In this document: positions 1 through 10,000 of the stretch, piece after piece | Position numbering within the stretch: the first letter of the stretch is position 1 | Layout: every line of letters begins with the position of its first letter | Origin: Cytobacillus stercorigallinarum | GTDB taxonomy: Bacteria; Bacillota; Bacilli; Bacillales; Cytobacillaceae | DNA length: 64,000 nt | NCBI RefSeq assembly: GCF_014836495.1 | Contig: NZ_JACSQT010000002.1 | Location: 434,001 to 498,000, forward strand | Direction of reading: 5' to 3' | Made by a program: the position numbers and the translations under genes | The notes under the pieces: model-generated | Told to the model about the DNA's origin: nothing | What the model saw: the letters and a program-made list of their open reading frames with translations, nothing else | Database searches by the model: none

Positions 1-1984
1 AATCAATAATTAACGCTACTTGTCCATCCCCTAATATTGTCGCACCCGATATAGCAAAAACATTCGTTAAATAATCACCTAATGATTTTAGGACAATCTC
101 TTGTTGTCCGATAAAAGAACTCACGATTAATGCAGCAAGCTTGTCTCCTTTTCGAACGATAACTACTGAAAGCGTCTCTGGTATTTCTTCACTTACATCG
201 TTCACTTCAAAGATAGATTGTAAGGAAACGAGCGGAACAACTTTACCTCTAAAGTCGATTACTTGCTGATTATGTGTTTTCATAATGTCAGCTTTTTTTA
301 TAATGGCTGTTTCAATAATTGACGATAAAGGAATAGCATATTTTTCATTTTCTACTTCTACTAACATAGCGGAAATAATCGAAAGGGTTAAAGGTAATTG
401 AATGGAGAAAGTTGAGCCGTAGCCTTCATTAGACTGAATCGTCACATATCCGCCTAATGATTCAATTATACTTTTAACAACATCTAAACCGACACCTCTG
501 CCCGAAACATCGGAAATTTCCTTAGCTGTAGAAAAACCTGATGAAAAAATAAGCTGATAAATTTCTTGATCTTCCATAGAAGCAATCTCTTCTTCTTTAA
601 TAATCCCTTTAGCAATGGCTTTTCGACACACATTATCCTTATTTATTCCCGCTCCATCATCCGTTATCTCTATGAATATATGATTTCCGCTATGATAAGC
701 TTTCAAGATAATTGTTCCTTGTTGTGGCTTACCTTTCGCTAAACGCTCCTCCGGCTTTTCAATTCCATGATCCATTGCATTTCTAATCAAATGAACGAGT
801 GGATCACCAATCTCATCAATGACGGTTCGATCTAATTCTGTTTGGGCACCAATAATCTCTAAGTTAACAGATTTATGCAAATCCTTCGCTAGTTGCCTAA
901 CCATTTTGGGGAAACGATTAAAGACGGTATCAATTGGAACCATCCTCATATTGAGAATGATATTTTGCAAATCACCGGAAATACGAGACATATGTTCAAC
1001 CGTTTCTTGTAACCCTTGATGGTCTAGATCTTGCGAAATTTGTAGTAAGCGTCCTCTATCAATCACTAATTCCTCAAATAAATTCATCAAGATATCTAAC
1101 CGTTCAATGTTTACTCTTATTGTTTTCGTGCCATGTTTGCTTTGCTGTTTGAATGATGAAGTCTGTTGCTGCGTTACTTCAACCTCTTTTTTTGTAGGCA
1201 ACGAGGTTTCTTCTACAGCTACAGCCACTTCTTCACTCGCTTGAGACAAATCTATCGCTATGATTTCAACCGCGTCAATTTCAGATATCTTCAACAGTTC
1301 TATTTCAATCTCTTCTTTTGTGTTAGAGGAGAGAATGGTTACTGTAAACTCAAAGTCAAATTGTTCCTCTTCAAGAGCAGTTGCTTGTGGGTGCGATTTA
1401 ATGATTTCCCCATTTTTCTCTAATGTTTCAAAAACCATAAATACTCGAACCGCTTTTAATAAACAATCTTTATGTAATTGCACCGTCACTTCAAAGGGCT
1501 GATAATCGGTATCTTTTGATTGACTTAATACCGTCCACTCATAATCATCATAGGTCAGCTTTCCAACTTGCACAGTTTCCGGTGCATTTCCAATTTCAAG
1601 CGGTTGGTTGCTATCCAAGCTTTGCAATTGTTTCACAACAGTCTCTACATTCAATTGTCCATTCCCACCATTGGCAATAGATTCTACCATTTCTTCTAAA
1701 TAATCAGCTGCTAAAAATAATACATCAAGTACTTGTGAAGAAACAGCTAATTTCTCATTCCGAATAAGGTCTAACACATTCTCCATTTGGTGAGTTAATT
1801 GGGCTAGATCATTAAACTCCATTGTAGCTGACATGCCTTTTAAAGTATGAGCAGAGCGAAAAATCTCATTAACAATGAATAAATCCTCTGGGCTTTGCTC
1901 TAATTTAAGAAGCAAATCATTACAGTTTTGTAAATGTTCTTTACTTTCTTCAATAAAAAGATCTAAATATTGGTTCATTTCCAT
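1..1984 (-). CDS. cheA: Chemotaxis histidine kinase CheA (3' end outside window)
   Basis: CheA autophosphorylates in response to chemoreceptors and passes phosphate to CheY and CheB. Reading leftward from an ATG at 1984, with GGAGG nine bases upstream, an uninterrupted frame of about 661 codons reaches the window edge. The N-terminal HPt domain carries SAHTLKG, with phospho-acceptor His46. Further on come a dimerisation helix region, the ATP-binding boxes (HLIRNAMDHGIE; ITDDGAGI; GRGVGLDVV; GYGSTFSIQLP) and a CheW-like C-terminal domain that is cut off. B. subtilis CheA has about 670 residues, so only a few residues should be missing. It follows cheB closely at the distal end of the fla/che operon. 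A second in-frame ATG lies two codons downstream. Confidence 0.95.
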   Translation of the reverse strand, partial: MEMNQYLDLFIEESKEHLQNCNDLLLKLEQSPEDLFIVNEIFRSAHTLKGMSATMEFNDLAQLTHQMENVLDLIRNEKLAVSSQVLDVLFLAADYLEEMVESIANGGNGQLNVETVVKQLQSLDSNQPLEIGNAPETVQVGKLTYDDYEWTVLSQSKDTDYQPFEVTVQLHKDCLLKAVRVFMVFETLEKNGEIIKSHPQATALEEEQFDFEFTVTILSSNTKEEIEIELLKISEIDAVEIIAIDLSQASEEVAVAVEETSLPTKKEVEVTQQQTSSFKQQSKHGTKTIRVNIERLDILMNLFEELVIDRGRLLQISQDLDHQGLQETVEHMSRISGDLQNIILNMRMVPIDTVFNRFPKMVRQLAKDLHKSVNLEIIGAQTELDRTVIDEIGDPLVHLIRNAMDHGIEKPEERLAKGKPQQGTIILKAYHSGNHIFIEITDDGAGINKDNVCRKAIAKGIIKEEEIASMEDQEIYQLIFSSGFSTAKEISDVSGRGVGLDVVKSIIESLGGYVTIQSNEGYGSTFSIQLPLTLSIISAMLVEVENEKYAIPLSSIIETAIIKKADIMKTHNQQVIDFRGKVVPLVSLQSIFEVNDVSEEIPETLSVVIVRKGDKLAALIVSSFIGQQEIVLKSLGDYLTNVFAISGATILGDGQVALIID

Positions 1985-1999
1985 CTAAAGACACCTCCA

Positions 2000-3085
2000 T
2001 TAAACATACTTCAAGATTGTAGATGAGACATTTTGTAACTCTACCACTTCATCAGCTAATCCATTATCAACGATCGCTTTTGGCATTCCGTAAACGATGG
2101 CTGTTTCTTTCGATTCGGCAATAATTGTTGTTTTCGTTTTCTCTTTTAACTTTTGTGCTCCCTTTTTTCCATCTACGCCCATTCCAGTCAATACGACAGC
2201 TAATTGTCTATAGCCCTGCAATTCACTAAATGAAGCAAATAGCACATCAGCAGACGGACAATGCCCCACTTTTTTCTCCGGTGGTATTAAATGAGCGAAA
2301 AGAAAACTGCCTTTTTGATTTATAGTAAAATGAAAGCCGCCTTTTGCAATATAAGCAACACCTCTCTCCAACCTTTCCCCATCTTCTACTTCTTTCACCG
2401 TAATATGAGTCATTTGATTCAAACGGTTTGCTAAAGATTGGGTGAAAAACGGAGGCATATGTTGGACAATGAGTATTGTTGCATTTATATCTTGTGGAAA
2501 ACTTTGTAAAATAGATTGAATGGCTCTTGGCCCTCCTGTTGATGCGGCAATTGTAACGAGTAAAGGTTTCTTCTCACTTGATACAAAATACTCACTTTCT
2601 AGTTCTATATTACTATAATTTTCGGATGTTTTTATGGTTTTGCGAGGTTTATTTATAGGACTAATTAACGATTTCATATTTGTTTGTCGTGCTATTTTCA
2701 CTTTTTCTATTAAATCATGCTTGATTTTATATAAATCCAATGAAATCGGACCTGATGGCTTTTCTATAAAATCAAATGCACCATATTTAAATGCTAAAAT
2801 CGTATGATCTGTACTTACTTTTGCAGCACTAGATAACATGATAACTGGTAGAGGTTTATTGGCCATTATTTTTTGCAACGCCTCAAGTCCGTTCATAATA
2901 GGCATTTCAATATCTAAAGTCACGACATCTGGCTGTTTTTGAATCACTTCACGGACGCCCTCTTCACCATTCCTCGCCACACCTATTACTTCTATTAGTG
3001 GATCTCCAGATAAAAAATCAGTAATTAGTTTTCTCATAAATGCTGAGTCATCAATGACAACTACCTTAATCTTATCCTTACTCAC
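2000..3085 (-). CDS. cheB: Protein-glutamate methylesterase CheB
   Basis: CheB demethylates or deamidates receptor glutamates during adaptation, activated by phosphorylation from CheA. The receiver domain (residues 1 to about 120) shows VIDDSAFMRK and TLDIEMP, with acceptor Asp58. The esterase domain begins near residue 174 with AASTGGPRA (catalytic Ser182), VQHMP (His209) and VLTGMGVDG (the Asp). The preferred start is the GTG at 3085, seven bases after AGGGGG. A TTG at 3091 directly abutting the flhG stop is also possible and would add two residues. About 361 aa, close to the family norm. Lies between flhG and cheA. Confidence 0.95.
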   Translation of the reverse strand: MSKDKIKVVVIDDSAFMRKLITDFLSGDPLIEVIGVARNGEEGVREVIQKQPDVVTLDIEMPIMNGLEALQKIMANKPLPVIMLSSAAKVSTDHTILAFKYGAFDFIEKPSGPISLDLYKIKHDLIEKVKIARQTNMKSLISPINKPRKTIKTSENYSNIELESEYFVSSEKKPLLVTIAASTGGPRAIQSILQSFPQDINATILIVQHMPPFFTQSLANRLNQMTHITVKEVEDGERLERGVAYIAKGGFHFTINQKGSFLFAHLIPPEKKVGHCPSADVLFASFSELQGYRQLAVVLTGMGVDGKKGAQKLKEKTKTTIIAESKETAIVYGMPKAIVDNGLADEVVELQNVSSTILKYV

Positions 3086-3091
3086 ACCCAA

Positions 3092-3964
3092 TCACCCCCT
3101 ACTTAAAAGCAAATGTTTTAAACGCTGGATAAAAGATGTACTGTTTCCTTGTTCTACTCTTTCTATTTCATTTAATAATTGAGAAGTAATAAGTGCTAAT
3201 TGCTTGGCAGCTTGTCCTTCTCGATCCAATTGGACAAAGGGCACTTGGTGTTGAACAGCTTTTTTCACTTTTTTATCTTCTAACACAGAGCCCAAGTATA
3301 CGATTTCCAATTGTAGAAATTTCTTAACTACTGCCGAAACCCGCTGGAATGCTTCACGAGCTTGCTGTAAATCATCGACGCGATTCATAATCATTGAAAA
3401 ATGAACATCCGACTGATTTTTGGCAATTTGTTTTATCGCACCGTAAGCATCCATTATAGCTGGAGGCTCCGGCGTTGTAACAACAATCACTTCTTTAGAA
3501 GATGATATAAATGAAACGGCTTCGAAGCTCATCCCTGCACCCATATCTAAAATAATGAAATCATATGTCCTTAAAATGAAACTTAAATCATCGAGGAAGT
3601 TATTCACCTTTTGTTTATCCAGTTGCAACATATTTGATAGTCCTGAACCACCGGCAATCATATCAATCCCTAATGGACCTTTTTCTATTAACTCATTGAA
3701 TGAGCGCTTTCCATTAAAATAATCAGCTAAAGTAAACGGAAAAGAACGACCGATAAGAATATCTTGATTTCCCATACCTATATCCATGTCAATTAACAAG
3801 ACTGTCTTCTTTCGCTCTTTCAATAAAAGGGATAGATTCAAGGATATATTTGACTTCCCCACACCGCCTTTGCCACTAATCACAGAGATGACACGACCTT
3901 CTGAAGCGATAAAGGGTTGATTATTCTTTAATTGATCACGTAGTTTAGACGCCTGATCATACAT
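3092..3964 (-). CDS. flhG: MinD/ParA-type ATPase FlhG (YlxH)
   Basis: FlhG is a MinD-like ATPase that works with FlhF to control the number and placement of flagella, probably by loading C-ring parts (FliM/FliY). A deviant Walker A motif, SGKGGVGKSN, starts near residue 30, followed by LLIDMDIGMGN and IILDMGAGMS (Walker B-like). The N-terminal segment before the P-loop, rich in Gln and Asn, corresponds to the part that stimulates FlhF GTPase in the family. 290 aa, normal length. The ATG overlaps the 3' end of flhF by eight bases, which suggests coupled translation. Confidence 0.92.
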   Translation of the reverse strand: MYDQASKLRDQLKNNQPFIASEGRVISVISGKGGVGKSNISLNLSLLLKERKKTVLLIDMDIGMGNQDILIGRSFPFTLADYFNGKRSFNELIEKGPLGIDMIAGGSGLSNMLQLDKQKVNNFLDDLSFILRTYDFIILDMGAGMSFEAVSFISSSKEVIVVTTPEPPAIMDAYGAIKQIAKNQSDVHFSMIMNRVDDLQQAREAFQRVSAVVKKFLQLEIVYLGSVLEDKKVKKAVQHQVPFVQLDREGQAAKQLALITSQLLNEIERVEQGNSTSFIQRLKHLLLSRG

Positions 3965-5069
3965 GAGCCGAATCCTTTTTGAGAACGATATCTAAAAAAT
4001 TCTCCTTTGTCATCTCTTGCAGGTCTTCAGGTACTTCTTGTCCATTTGTCATATAAGCAATCCCTTTTTGATAATGAAATACCATCTCTCCTACTGCATG
4101 AAGGCTGCTCGTTTCATCCATTTTAGTAAATAGGAAACGGTCAATGTCCATTCCGATAAATTGCTCATATATCTCTTTCATATCTTCTACTTTTGCAGTA
4201 AGTGACAGCACTAGGAACGTCTCTGTTGGGAAATCAGTGGTTTTTGTTACAGAGGAAAGCTCCTTTATATTTTCCTCAAGTCGATAATTCCTTCCTGCTG
4301 TATCTATGAATATCACATCATAGTGAGCAAACTTCTCTACTGCTTGTTGATAATCTTCGGCAGAATAGCAAACTTCTATAGGTGCATGAAAAATATTGGC
4401 ATATGTCCTTAGTTGCTCAATAGCAGCAATACGATACGTATCAGTTGTAATAAATGCCACCTGTTTTTTATGCTTTAATACCGCTTCAGCAGCCAATTTA
4501 GCAATTGTAGTTGTTTTCCCAACTCCTGTTGGACCTATAAGTTTAATTAATTGATTGTTATAAGTAATACCACCAAATGAAAGACCTGTGAGTTTACTAT
4601 TTAGATATTCTTCTATCCATTCTGTCACCTTGCTATCACGTAATTGCTCTGATTCTTTATACCATCTGGCTAATAGATGATCTGTCATCTCATTTATAAG
4701 GAATGGCGGTAATTCCATATTGTGTAATCGTTCAATCATTCGTTTAACATCTGTCGGCATGGTTTCAGCTTGAATATGTAAATCGTCTCGCTTTTCTTTG
4801 ATGAGTCCTTTTACTTCTTTCAATTGCGTAATAATTTGTTGCATATTCTCTATCTCACCTGAAGGAGTTTGCGGATCAGATGCCTGCTGTTTCACATCAG
4901 GGTCGACACCTGCCATAATCTCTAGTTGCTCCTTTTTAAACAGACCGAGAAATCCCGTTGCTTTTTTCGTTTTTTTCGTCTGTAAAATCATGGCATCTGG
5001 CCCTAAATCTTTACGTATCCTCTCTAACCCTTCTGCCATTGTATTAACAGTAAACTTTTTCACTTTCAT
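3957..5069 (-). CDS. flhF: SRP-type GTPase FlhF
   Basis: FlhF is the third SRP-family GTPase beside Ffh and FtsY (both also in this window) and helps position flagellar basal bodies. The N-terminal B domain (about residues 1 to 110) is variable. The NG domain has [10 protein letters not shown] at about 179 to 188, a TTDTYRIAA box, DTAGRN and a TKMDET (G4) motif. 370 aa, typical. Its ATG overlaps the flhA stop in TAATG, so it is probably translationally coupled to flhA. Confidence 0.95.
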   Translation of the reverse strand: MKVKKFTVNTMAEGLERIRKDLGPDAMILQTKKTKKATGFLGLFKKEQLEIMAGVDPDVKQQASDPQTPSGEIENMQQIITQLKEVKGLIKEKRDDLHIQAETMPTDVKRMIERLHNMELPPFLINEMTDHLLARWYKESEQLRDSKVTEWIEEYLNSKLTGLSFGGITYNNQLIKLIGPTGVGKTTTIAKLAAEAVLKHKKQVAFITTDTYRIAAIEQLRTYANIFHAPIEVCYSAEDYQQAVEKFAHYDVIFIDTAGRNYRLEENIKELSSVTKTTDFPTETFLVLSLTAKVEDMKEIYEQFIGMDIDRFLFTKMDETSSLHAVGEMVFHYQKGIAYMTNGQEVPEDLQEMTKENFLDIVLKKDSAHV

Positions 5070-7099
5070 TATAGATTCACCACTCCAACGCTTTGTACTT
5101 CTGCATTAGCTTCTATCTCATTGTAAGAGAGAATAGGTACTTGCGGAAAATACCTTTCTGTCAATTGTCTTACATATAATCGAACAGCAGGTGAACATAA
5201 GACCACTGGTGAATGATTCAACATAGAACTTTGTTCGATTTGGTTTGCCAGTGACTCTAAAATCGTTTGTGTTTGCGTCGGATCTACCGATAAAAAACGC
5301 CCCTGTTCTGTTTGTTGAATGCCATCAGCAATAATCTTCTCAACTTTTCCAGATAAAGTGATCACTTTTAACGATTCACCTTCATGAAATTGATCGGTGA
5401 TTTGCCTAGCGAGTGATTGGCGAACATACTCCGTTAATAAATCTGTATCAGTTGTCGATCGAACAGTATCTGCTAAACTCTCAAATATCACTGGTAGGTT
5501 CTTAATAGAGATGTTTTCTCTAAGTAATTTCGCCAGTACTTTTTGAATATCTCCCGTTGTTAAAGGCGTCGGTGTAACTTCTTCAACCAGAATGGGATAA
5601 CTTGATTTTAAATGATCGATTAATTGCTTCGTTTCTTGACGACCAATTAACTCATGGGCATTATTTTTAATCACTTCAGTTAAATGAGTGGACACAACTG
5701 AAGGGGGATCAACAACCGTATAACCGTAAATCTCAGCTTGCTCTTTCGTGTCTTCATTAATCCATTTAGCTGGTAAACCAAATGAAGGTTCTATTGTGTC
5801 AATTCCTTCGATAGAATCTTCCTCGACACCTGGACTCATGGCTAAATAATGATCTAACAAGAGCTCCCCTTTGGCCATTACATTCCCTTTAATTTTGAGA
5901 CGATACTCGTTTGGTTGTAATTGAATATTATCTCTAATGCGAACGACGGGGATAATAATCCCTAATTCTATGGCTAATTGCCTTCTAATCATCACGATTC
6001 GATCAAGTAAATCGCCACCTTGATTCGCATCTGCGAGTGGGATAAGCCCGTAGCCAAATTCAAATTCTATCGGGTCAACATTTAATAGATTAATCACACT
6101 CTCAGGACTTTTCATTTCATCCGTTTGCACTTCTTCTTCGATTTCTTGTAATTGTTCCTTGTCAGGTGCTGGTGTTTTAGAAATAAAATACCCACCAGCT
6201 ATTAACAAGCCTGCAATAGGAAGTGTTAATAACAAGCCAATCGGTGTAAACACACCTAAGAAAAGAATAGTCGCGCCGGCAATATAGAGCATTTTAGGAT
6301 AAGAGAATAATTGCCCAGTGATATCTGATCCGATATTTCCCTCTGAAGCTGACCTAGTGACAACTAACCCAGTCGCAGTAGACATGAGAAGAGCGGGTAT
6401 TTGGCTCACTAATCCATCACCAATTGTTAACATAGAAAAATGAGTGGCAGCCTCTCCTATAGGTAAACCTAATTGTGTGACACCAATGATTATTCCAACG
6501 ATTAGATTAATTAAGGTAATAATAATTGACGCAATTGCATCGCCTTTTACAAATTTACTCGCACCATCCATCGCTCCATAGAAATCTGCTTCACGCCCGA
6601 TTTTTTCACGACGATTTCTAGCCTCTTGTTCAGAGATCATCCCTGCATTTAAATCTGCATCAATACTCATTTGTTTTCCCGGCATTGCATCCAAAGTAAA
6701 TCTTGCTGCAACCTCTGACACTCGCTCAGTCCCTTTTGTAATTACAATAAACTGAACAATAACAAGAATGATGAACACAACTAAACCGACGATTACGTTA
6801 CCTCCAGTAACAAAGGAACCAAACGTCTCAACAACTTTCCCCGCATCACCTTCGGAAAGGATGGCACGCATCGTAGAGACATTCAGCCCGATGCGAAATA
6901 AAGTCATTAAAAGAACAAGCGATGGAAATATAGAAAATTCTAGTGCTTCCTTCATACTCATGGCCATGAGTAAAACCATAAGTGCGAGCGCCATATTAAT
7001 GATAATTAAAATACTTAATAGCCAATGGGGGAAAGGAATGATGAGCATAGCAACAATTAAAATAACGCTCAACAACACCGATAAATCTTTTACAGCCAT
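5069..7099 (-). CDS. flhA: Flagellar export gate protein FlhA
   Basis: FlhA forms the nonameric ring of the flagellar type III export gate. Residues 1 to about 320 carry the membrane segments and the conserved FHIPEP-type loop region with DADLNAGMISEQEARNRR. The remainder is the cytoplasmic docking domain, ending in a segment with SPVVLCSPAVR. I chose the ATG at 7099 (MAVKDLS), which has AGGAGAG eight bases upstream. The frame stays open to 7129 but gains no supported start. About 676 aa, as in relatives. Between flhB and flhF. Confidence 0.95.
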   Translation of the reverse strand: MAVKDLSVLLSVILIVAMLIIPFPHWLLSILIIINMALALMVLLMAMSMKEALEFSIFPSLVLLMTLFRIGLNVSTMRAILSEGDAGKVVETFGSFVTGGNVIVGLVVFIILVIVQFIVITKGTERVSEVAARFTLDAMPGKQMSIDADLNAGMISEQEARNRREKIGREADFYGAMDGASKFVKGDAIASIIITLINLIVGIIIGVTQLGLPIGEAATHFSMLTIGDGLVSQIPALLMSTATGLVVTRSASEGNIGSDITGQLFSYPKMLYIAGATILFLGVFTPIGLLLTLPIAGLLIAGGYFISKTPAPDKEQLQEIEEEVQTDEMKSPESVINLLNVDPIEFEFGYGLIPLADANQGGDLLDRIVMIRRQLAIELGIIIPVVRIRDNIQLQPNEYRLKIKGNVMAKGELLLDHYLAMSPGVEEDSIEGIDTIEPSFGLPAKWINEDTKEQAEIYGYTVVDPPSVVSTHLTEVIKNNAHELIGRQETKQLIDHLKSSYPILVEEVTPTPLTTGDIQKVLAKLLRENISIKNLPVIFESLADTVRSTTDTDLLTEYVRQSLARQITDQFHEGESLKVITLSGKVEKIIADGIQQTEQGRFLSVDPTQTQTILESLANQIEQSSMLNHSPVVLCSPAVRLYVRQLTERYFPQVPILSYNEIEANAEVQSVGVVNL

Positions 7100-7172
7100 C
7101 TGATTCTCTCCTAACGATATATAAAACAATCTATCTCTCCATCTTATGATAGATGGTTATTTTTAATAGTTA

Positions 7173-8258
7173 TCATTTCTCCAATTGGTTTTTCACTTTG
7201 TATACGTAAGCTAATACTTCAGCAACCGCTTTAAAAAACTCTTCAGGTATACTCTCGCCAATATCAACTTGATCATAAAGACCTCTAGCAAGCGGTCTAT
7301 TCTCTACCATGATTACTTTATGTTCATTAGCGATTAATTTTATTTTTTGGGCGACATGGTCGACCCCTTTAGCTGTAAGAATTGGTGCGTCTGCTTTAGA
7401 CTCATCATACTTCAAACAGATAGCATAGTGAGTAGGATTGGTAATGATGACATCTGCTTTTGGCACTTCTTGCATCATTCTTCTTGTCGCCATCTCCCTC
7501 TGCCTTTGTTTAATTTTTGATTTAATTAAAGGGTCTCCCTCAGAATTTTTATGTTCATCTTTTATATCTTGCTTTGACATCCGTAAATTCTTTTCATAAT
7601 CATATTTTTGGTATAAATAATCTAATATTGCTAGAACCAATAATGCTAACGAAGCAAATATCCCCATTTGAATGGTTAAATCTATGACTGTTTTCATTGC
7701 AGCCCCTATTGTTTTTTGCGAAAGAATGAGAATCTCGTCAATTCTTAACCATAAAATAGAAAAAACAACGACGCCAATTATACTAATTTTAAGAATCGAT
7801 TTTAACATTTCAACAATGGCGCGGAGGGAAAAAATTCTCTTGAAGCCTTTAATCGGGTCTAACTTCTCAAGCTTCGGTTCAACTGGTTTTGTCGTAAATA
7901 ACACGCCAACTTGAATATAATTAACAATGATTCCTGCGATCAGGGCAACAACCATAATTGGACCAACAATCATCACCAGTTCTTTTAAGACATCCAATAA
8001 AATCTTAAAAACGGATGCTTCCGTTACATCGAGTAATAAATATTCATTAAAAGAATGCTCAAGCATTGTGATGATGGAAGTTTGCAGAAAATCTGCGGCA
8101 AAGAAGAAGAAAGTAAAAACAGCTAGTAACATAATAGCGGTAGTTACATCTTGGCTCTTTGCAACTTGCCCCTTCTTACGACTGTCTTGTTTCTTTTTCG
8201 GTGTTGCTTTCTCTGTCTTTTCCCCAGCAAAAAGTTGTAAATCGAGTGTGAGAAACAT
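7173..8258 (-). CDS. flhB: Flagellar export switch protein FlhB
   Basis: FlhB is the export-gate subunit whose cytoplasmic domain switches substrate specificity from rod and hook to filament proteins, in concert with FliK. Four membrane segments lie within about residues 38 to 215. The cytoplasmic domain holds the autocleavage site NPTH at 274 to 277 in ITNPTHYAI. 361 aa. GGAGG lies just upstream and overlaps the end of fliR. Compare the short FlhB-like gene at 36538, which matches only the part after the cleavage site. Confidence 0.96.
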   Translation of the reverse strand: MFLTLDLQLFAGEKTEKATPKKKQDSRKKGQVAKSQDVTTAIMLLAVFTFFFFAADFLQTSIITMLEHSFNEYLLLDVTEASVFKILLDVLKELVMIVGPIMVVALIAGIIVNYIQVGVLFTTKPVEPKLEKLDPIKGFKRIFSLRAIVEMLKSILKISIIGVVVFSILWLRIDEILILSQKTIGAAMKTVIDLTIQMGIFASLALLVLAILDYLYQKYDYEKNLRMSKQDIKDEHKNSEGDPLIKSKIKQRQREMATRRMMQEVPKADVIITNPTHYAICLKYDESKADAPILTAKGVDHVAQKIKLIANEHKVIMVENRPLARGLYDQVDIGESIPEEFFKAVAEVLAYVYKVKNQLEK

Positions 8259-8261
8259 TTT

Positions 8262-9038
8262 TTATGCCCCTCCCATCAAGTTCATCATGCCTCGTAAAAA
8301 ATACAACATTTCTTCAAACAGTTTTGATACAACTAACATCATCACACCCATCACAATAAATAAAATGATGTAGCTAACACCTATTTTCAACGGTAACCCG
8401 ACAACAAAGACGTTTAGCTGTGGGAAAGTTCGAGCGAGAATCCCTAATGCAACATCGACAAGAAATAAACAGCTGACAACGGGAATAGCCATTTGAAAGG
8501 CAATAACAAACATTCTACTAAAAGCTTTCACCATGTATTCAGCCATACTAGCATCTCCAAATGCAATCCACGGTTGATCGAGTGGCACATATTGATAGCT
8601 ATAGAAGATACCGTCTAATAATAAATGATGACCATTGACCGATAATAGAAATAGAAGTGAGATAATGTATAAATATTGACCCGTAAGCGGACTTTGTGCA
8701 CCAGTTTGTGGATCGATGACATTCGCCAAGGCAAAACCCATTTGAAAGTCGATAAAGCCACCTGCTGTTTGAATCGCCGATAATAATAAATAAGCAAGAA
8801 AGCCGATAAACAATCCAACCAATGCTTCTTTAAGAATTAGGAAAATATACATATTGTCTATTTCGAGTAATGGTAAATCAAGTGTAAATACCATAATCCA
8901 GGCAATAAAAAAACCAAGCCCTACTTTCATTGTATTTGGAACATTCCTATATGAAAAAATCGGCATCATTACAAAAAAGGAGGTAATTCTTACAAATACT
9001 AATAGGAAACTTGGAAAATAGTTGAATAATTCTTCCAT
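8262..9038 (-). CDS. fliR: Flagellar export gate protein FliR
   Basis: FliR is a polytopic membrane component of the FliP-FliQ-FliR export channel. The 258-aa sequence is almost entirely hydrophobic helices, with the conserved GFALANVIDPQTG segment near residue 95 and ARTFPQLNVFVVGLPLKIG near residue 205. The Shine-Dalgarno signal before the ATG is weak. fliR sits seven bases after fliQ and three before flhB, so co-translation is likely. Confidence 0.95.
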   Translation of the reverse strand: MEELFNYFPSFLLVFVRITSFFVMMPIFSYRNVPNTMKVGLGFFIAWIMVFTLDLPLLEIDNMYIFLILKEALVGLFIGFLAYLLLSAIQTAGGFIDFQMGFALANVIDPQTGAQSPLTGQYLYIISLLFLLSVNGHHLLLDGIFYSYQYVPLDQPWIAFGDASMAEYMVKAFSRMFVIAFQMAIPVVSCLFLVDVALGILARTFPQLNVFVVGLPLKIGVSYIILFIVMGVMMLVVSKLFEEMLYFLRGMMNLMGGA

Positions 9039-9045
9039 AATAACT

Positions 9046-9315
9046 TTAACCTATATACCTTGTTAAATTAGAAAGAATATCATTTGTATAGCTAACCATA
9101 TAATTTAACATCCATGGCCCAAAGACGACTATTCCAACTAATACAGCGACAATTTTAGGAACAAATGCTAGCGTCTGTTCTTGGATTTGTGTTGTTGCTT
9201 GAAAGATACTTACAATTAAGCCGACCACTAAAGCAAGTAATAATAATGGTCCGCATACAATTAGTACCGCCATTATCCCCTGCTCTGCAATTGAAATTAC
9301 GGTTTCCGAAGTCAT
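9046..9315 (-). CDS. fliQ: Flagellar export gate protein FliQ
   Basis: FliQ is a small two-helix membrane subunit of the export gate. The 89-aa product has two hydrophobic segments (about 14 to 40 and 50 to 74) separated by the conserved polar loop QATTQIQEQTLAFVPK. It lies between fliP and fliR, as in other Firmicutes. Confidence 0.95.
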   Translation of the reverse strand: MTSETVISIAEQGIMAVLIVCGPLLLLALVVGLIVSIFQATTQIQEQTLAFVPKIVAVLVGIVVFGPWMLNYMVSYTNDILSNLTRYIG

Positions 9316-9334
9316 TTCCCTAACATTCCCTTAC

Positions 9335-10000
9335 TTAAAAACTTTGTAGTAGTGATTTCACTACTAAATACCAACCATCAACTAATACGAACAATAAAAT
9401 CTTAAAAGGTAATGAGATCATTACAGGTGGAAGCATCATCATTCCCATCGACATTAATACACTTGCCACGACCATATCAATCACTAGAAATGGAATAAAA
9501 ATCATAAAACCAATTTGGAAGGCTGTTTTAATTTCACTAATAGCAAATGCCGGCACTAGTGCTGTTAATGGAATCTCCTCGATAGAAGTAGGCTTTTCAG
9601 CTCCTGAATAATCTAGAAATAACTGTAGATCCTTTTCTCTCGTATGAGCACTCATAAACTCTTTAAAGGGAAGGGAAGCTCGATCATATGCTTCCTCTAG
9701 ATCAATTTCTTCATTGAAAAGGGGTGATAATGCTTGTTCATTAACCTCATGAAAAGTAGGCGCCATCACAAAAAAAGTTAAAAATAAGGCAAGTCCAATT
9801 ATCACTTGATTGGGAGGCATAGATTGAGTAGCTAATGCCGTCCTAACGAAGGAGAGAACAATCACGATACGCGTAAAGCATGTCATTAATATTAAAATAC
9901 TTGGCGCTAAGGAAAGTACAGTTAACATTAGTAACAGTTTAATAGATGTTGAAATATTATCAGGTGAACTGTTATTAAATATCTCCATTACTTCATTCAT
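9335..10000 (-). CDS. fliP: Flagellar export gate protein FliP
   Basis: FliP is the core subunit of the flagellar export channel. The 221-aa sequence carries the family signatures TRIVIVLSFVRTALATQ (near residue 45) and FQIGFMIFIPFLVIDMVV (near 160), with four hydrophobic segments. The ATG at 10000 overlaps the end of fliO by eight bases. An in-frame ATG four codons later (MEIFNN) is an alternative. Confidence 0.95.
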   Translation of the reverse strand: MNEVMEIFNNSSPDNISTSIKLLLMLTVLSLAPSILILMTCFTRIVIVLSFVRTALATQSMPPNQVIIGLALFLTFFVMAPTFHEVNEQALSPLFNEEIDLEEAYDRASLPFKEFMSAHTREKDLQLFLDYSGAEKPTSIEEIPLTALVPAFAISEIKTAFQIGFMIFIPFLVIDMVVASVLMSMGMMMLPPVMISLPFKILLFVLVDGWYLVVKSLLQSF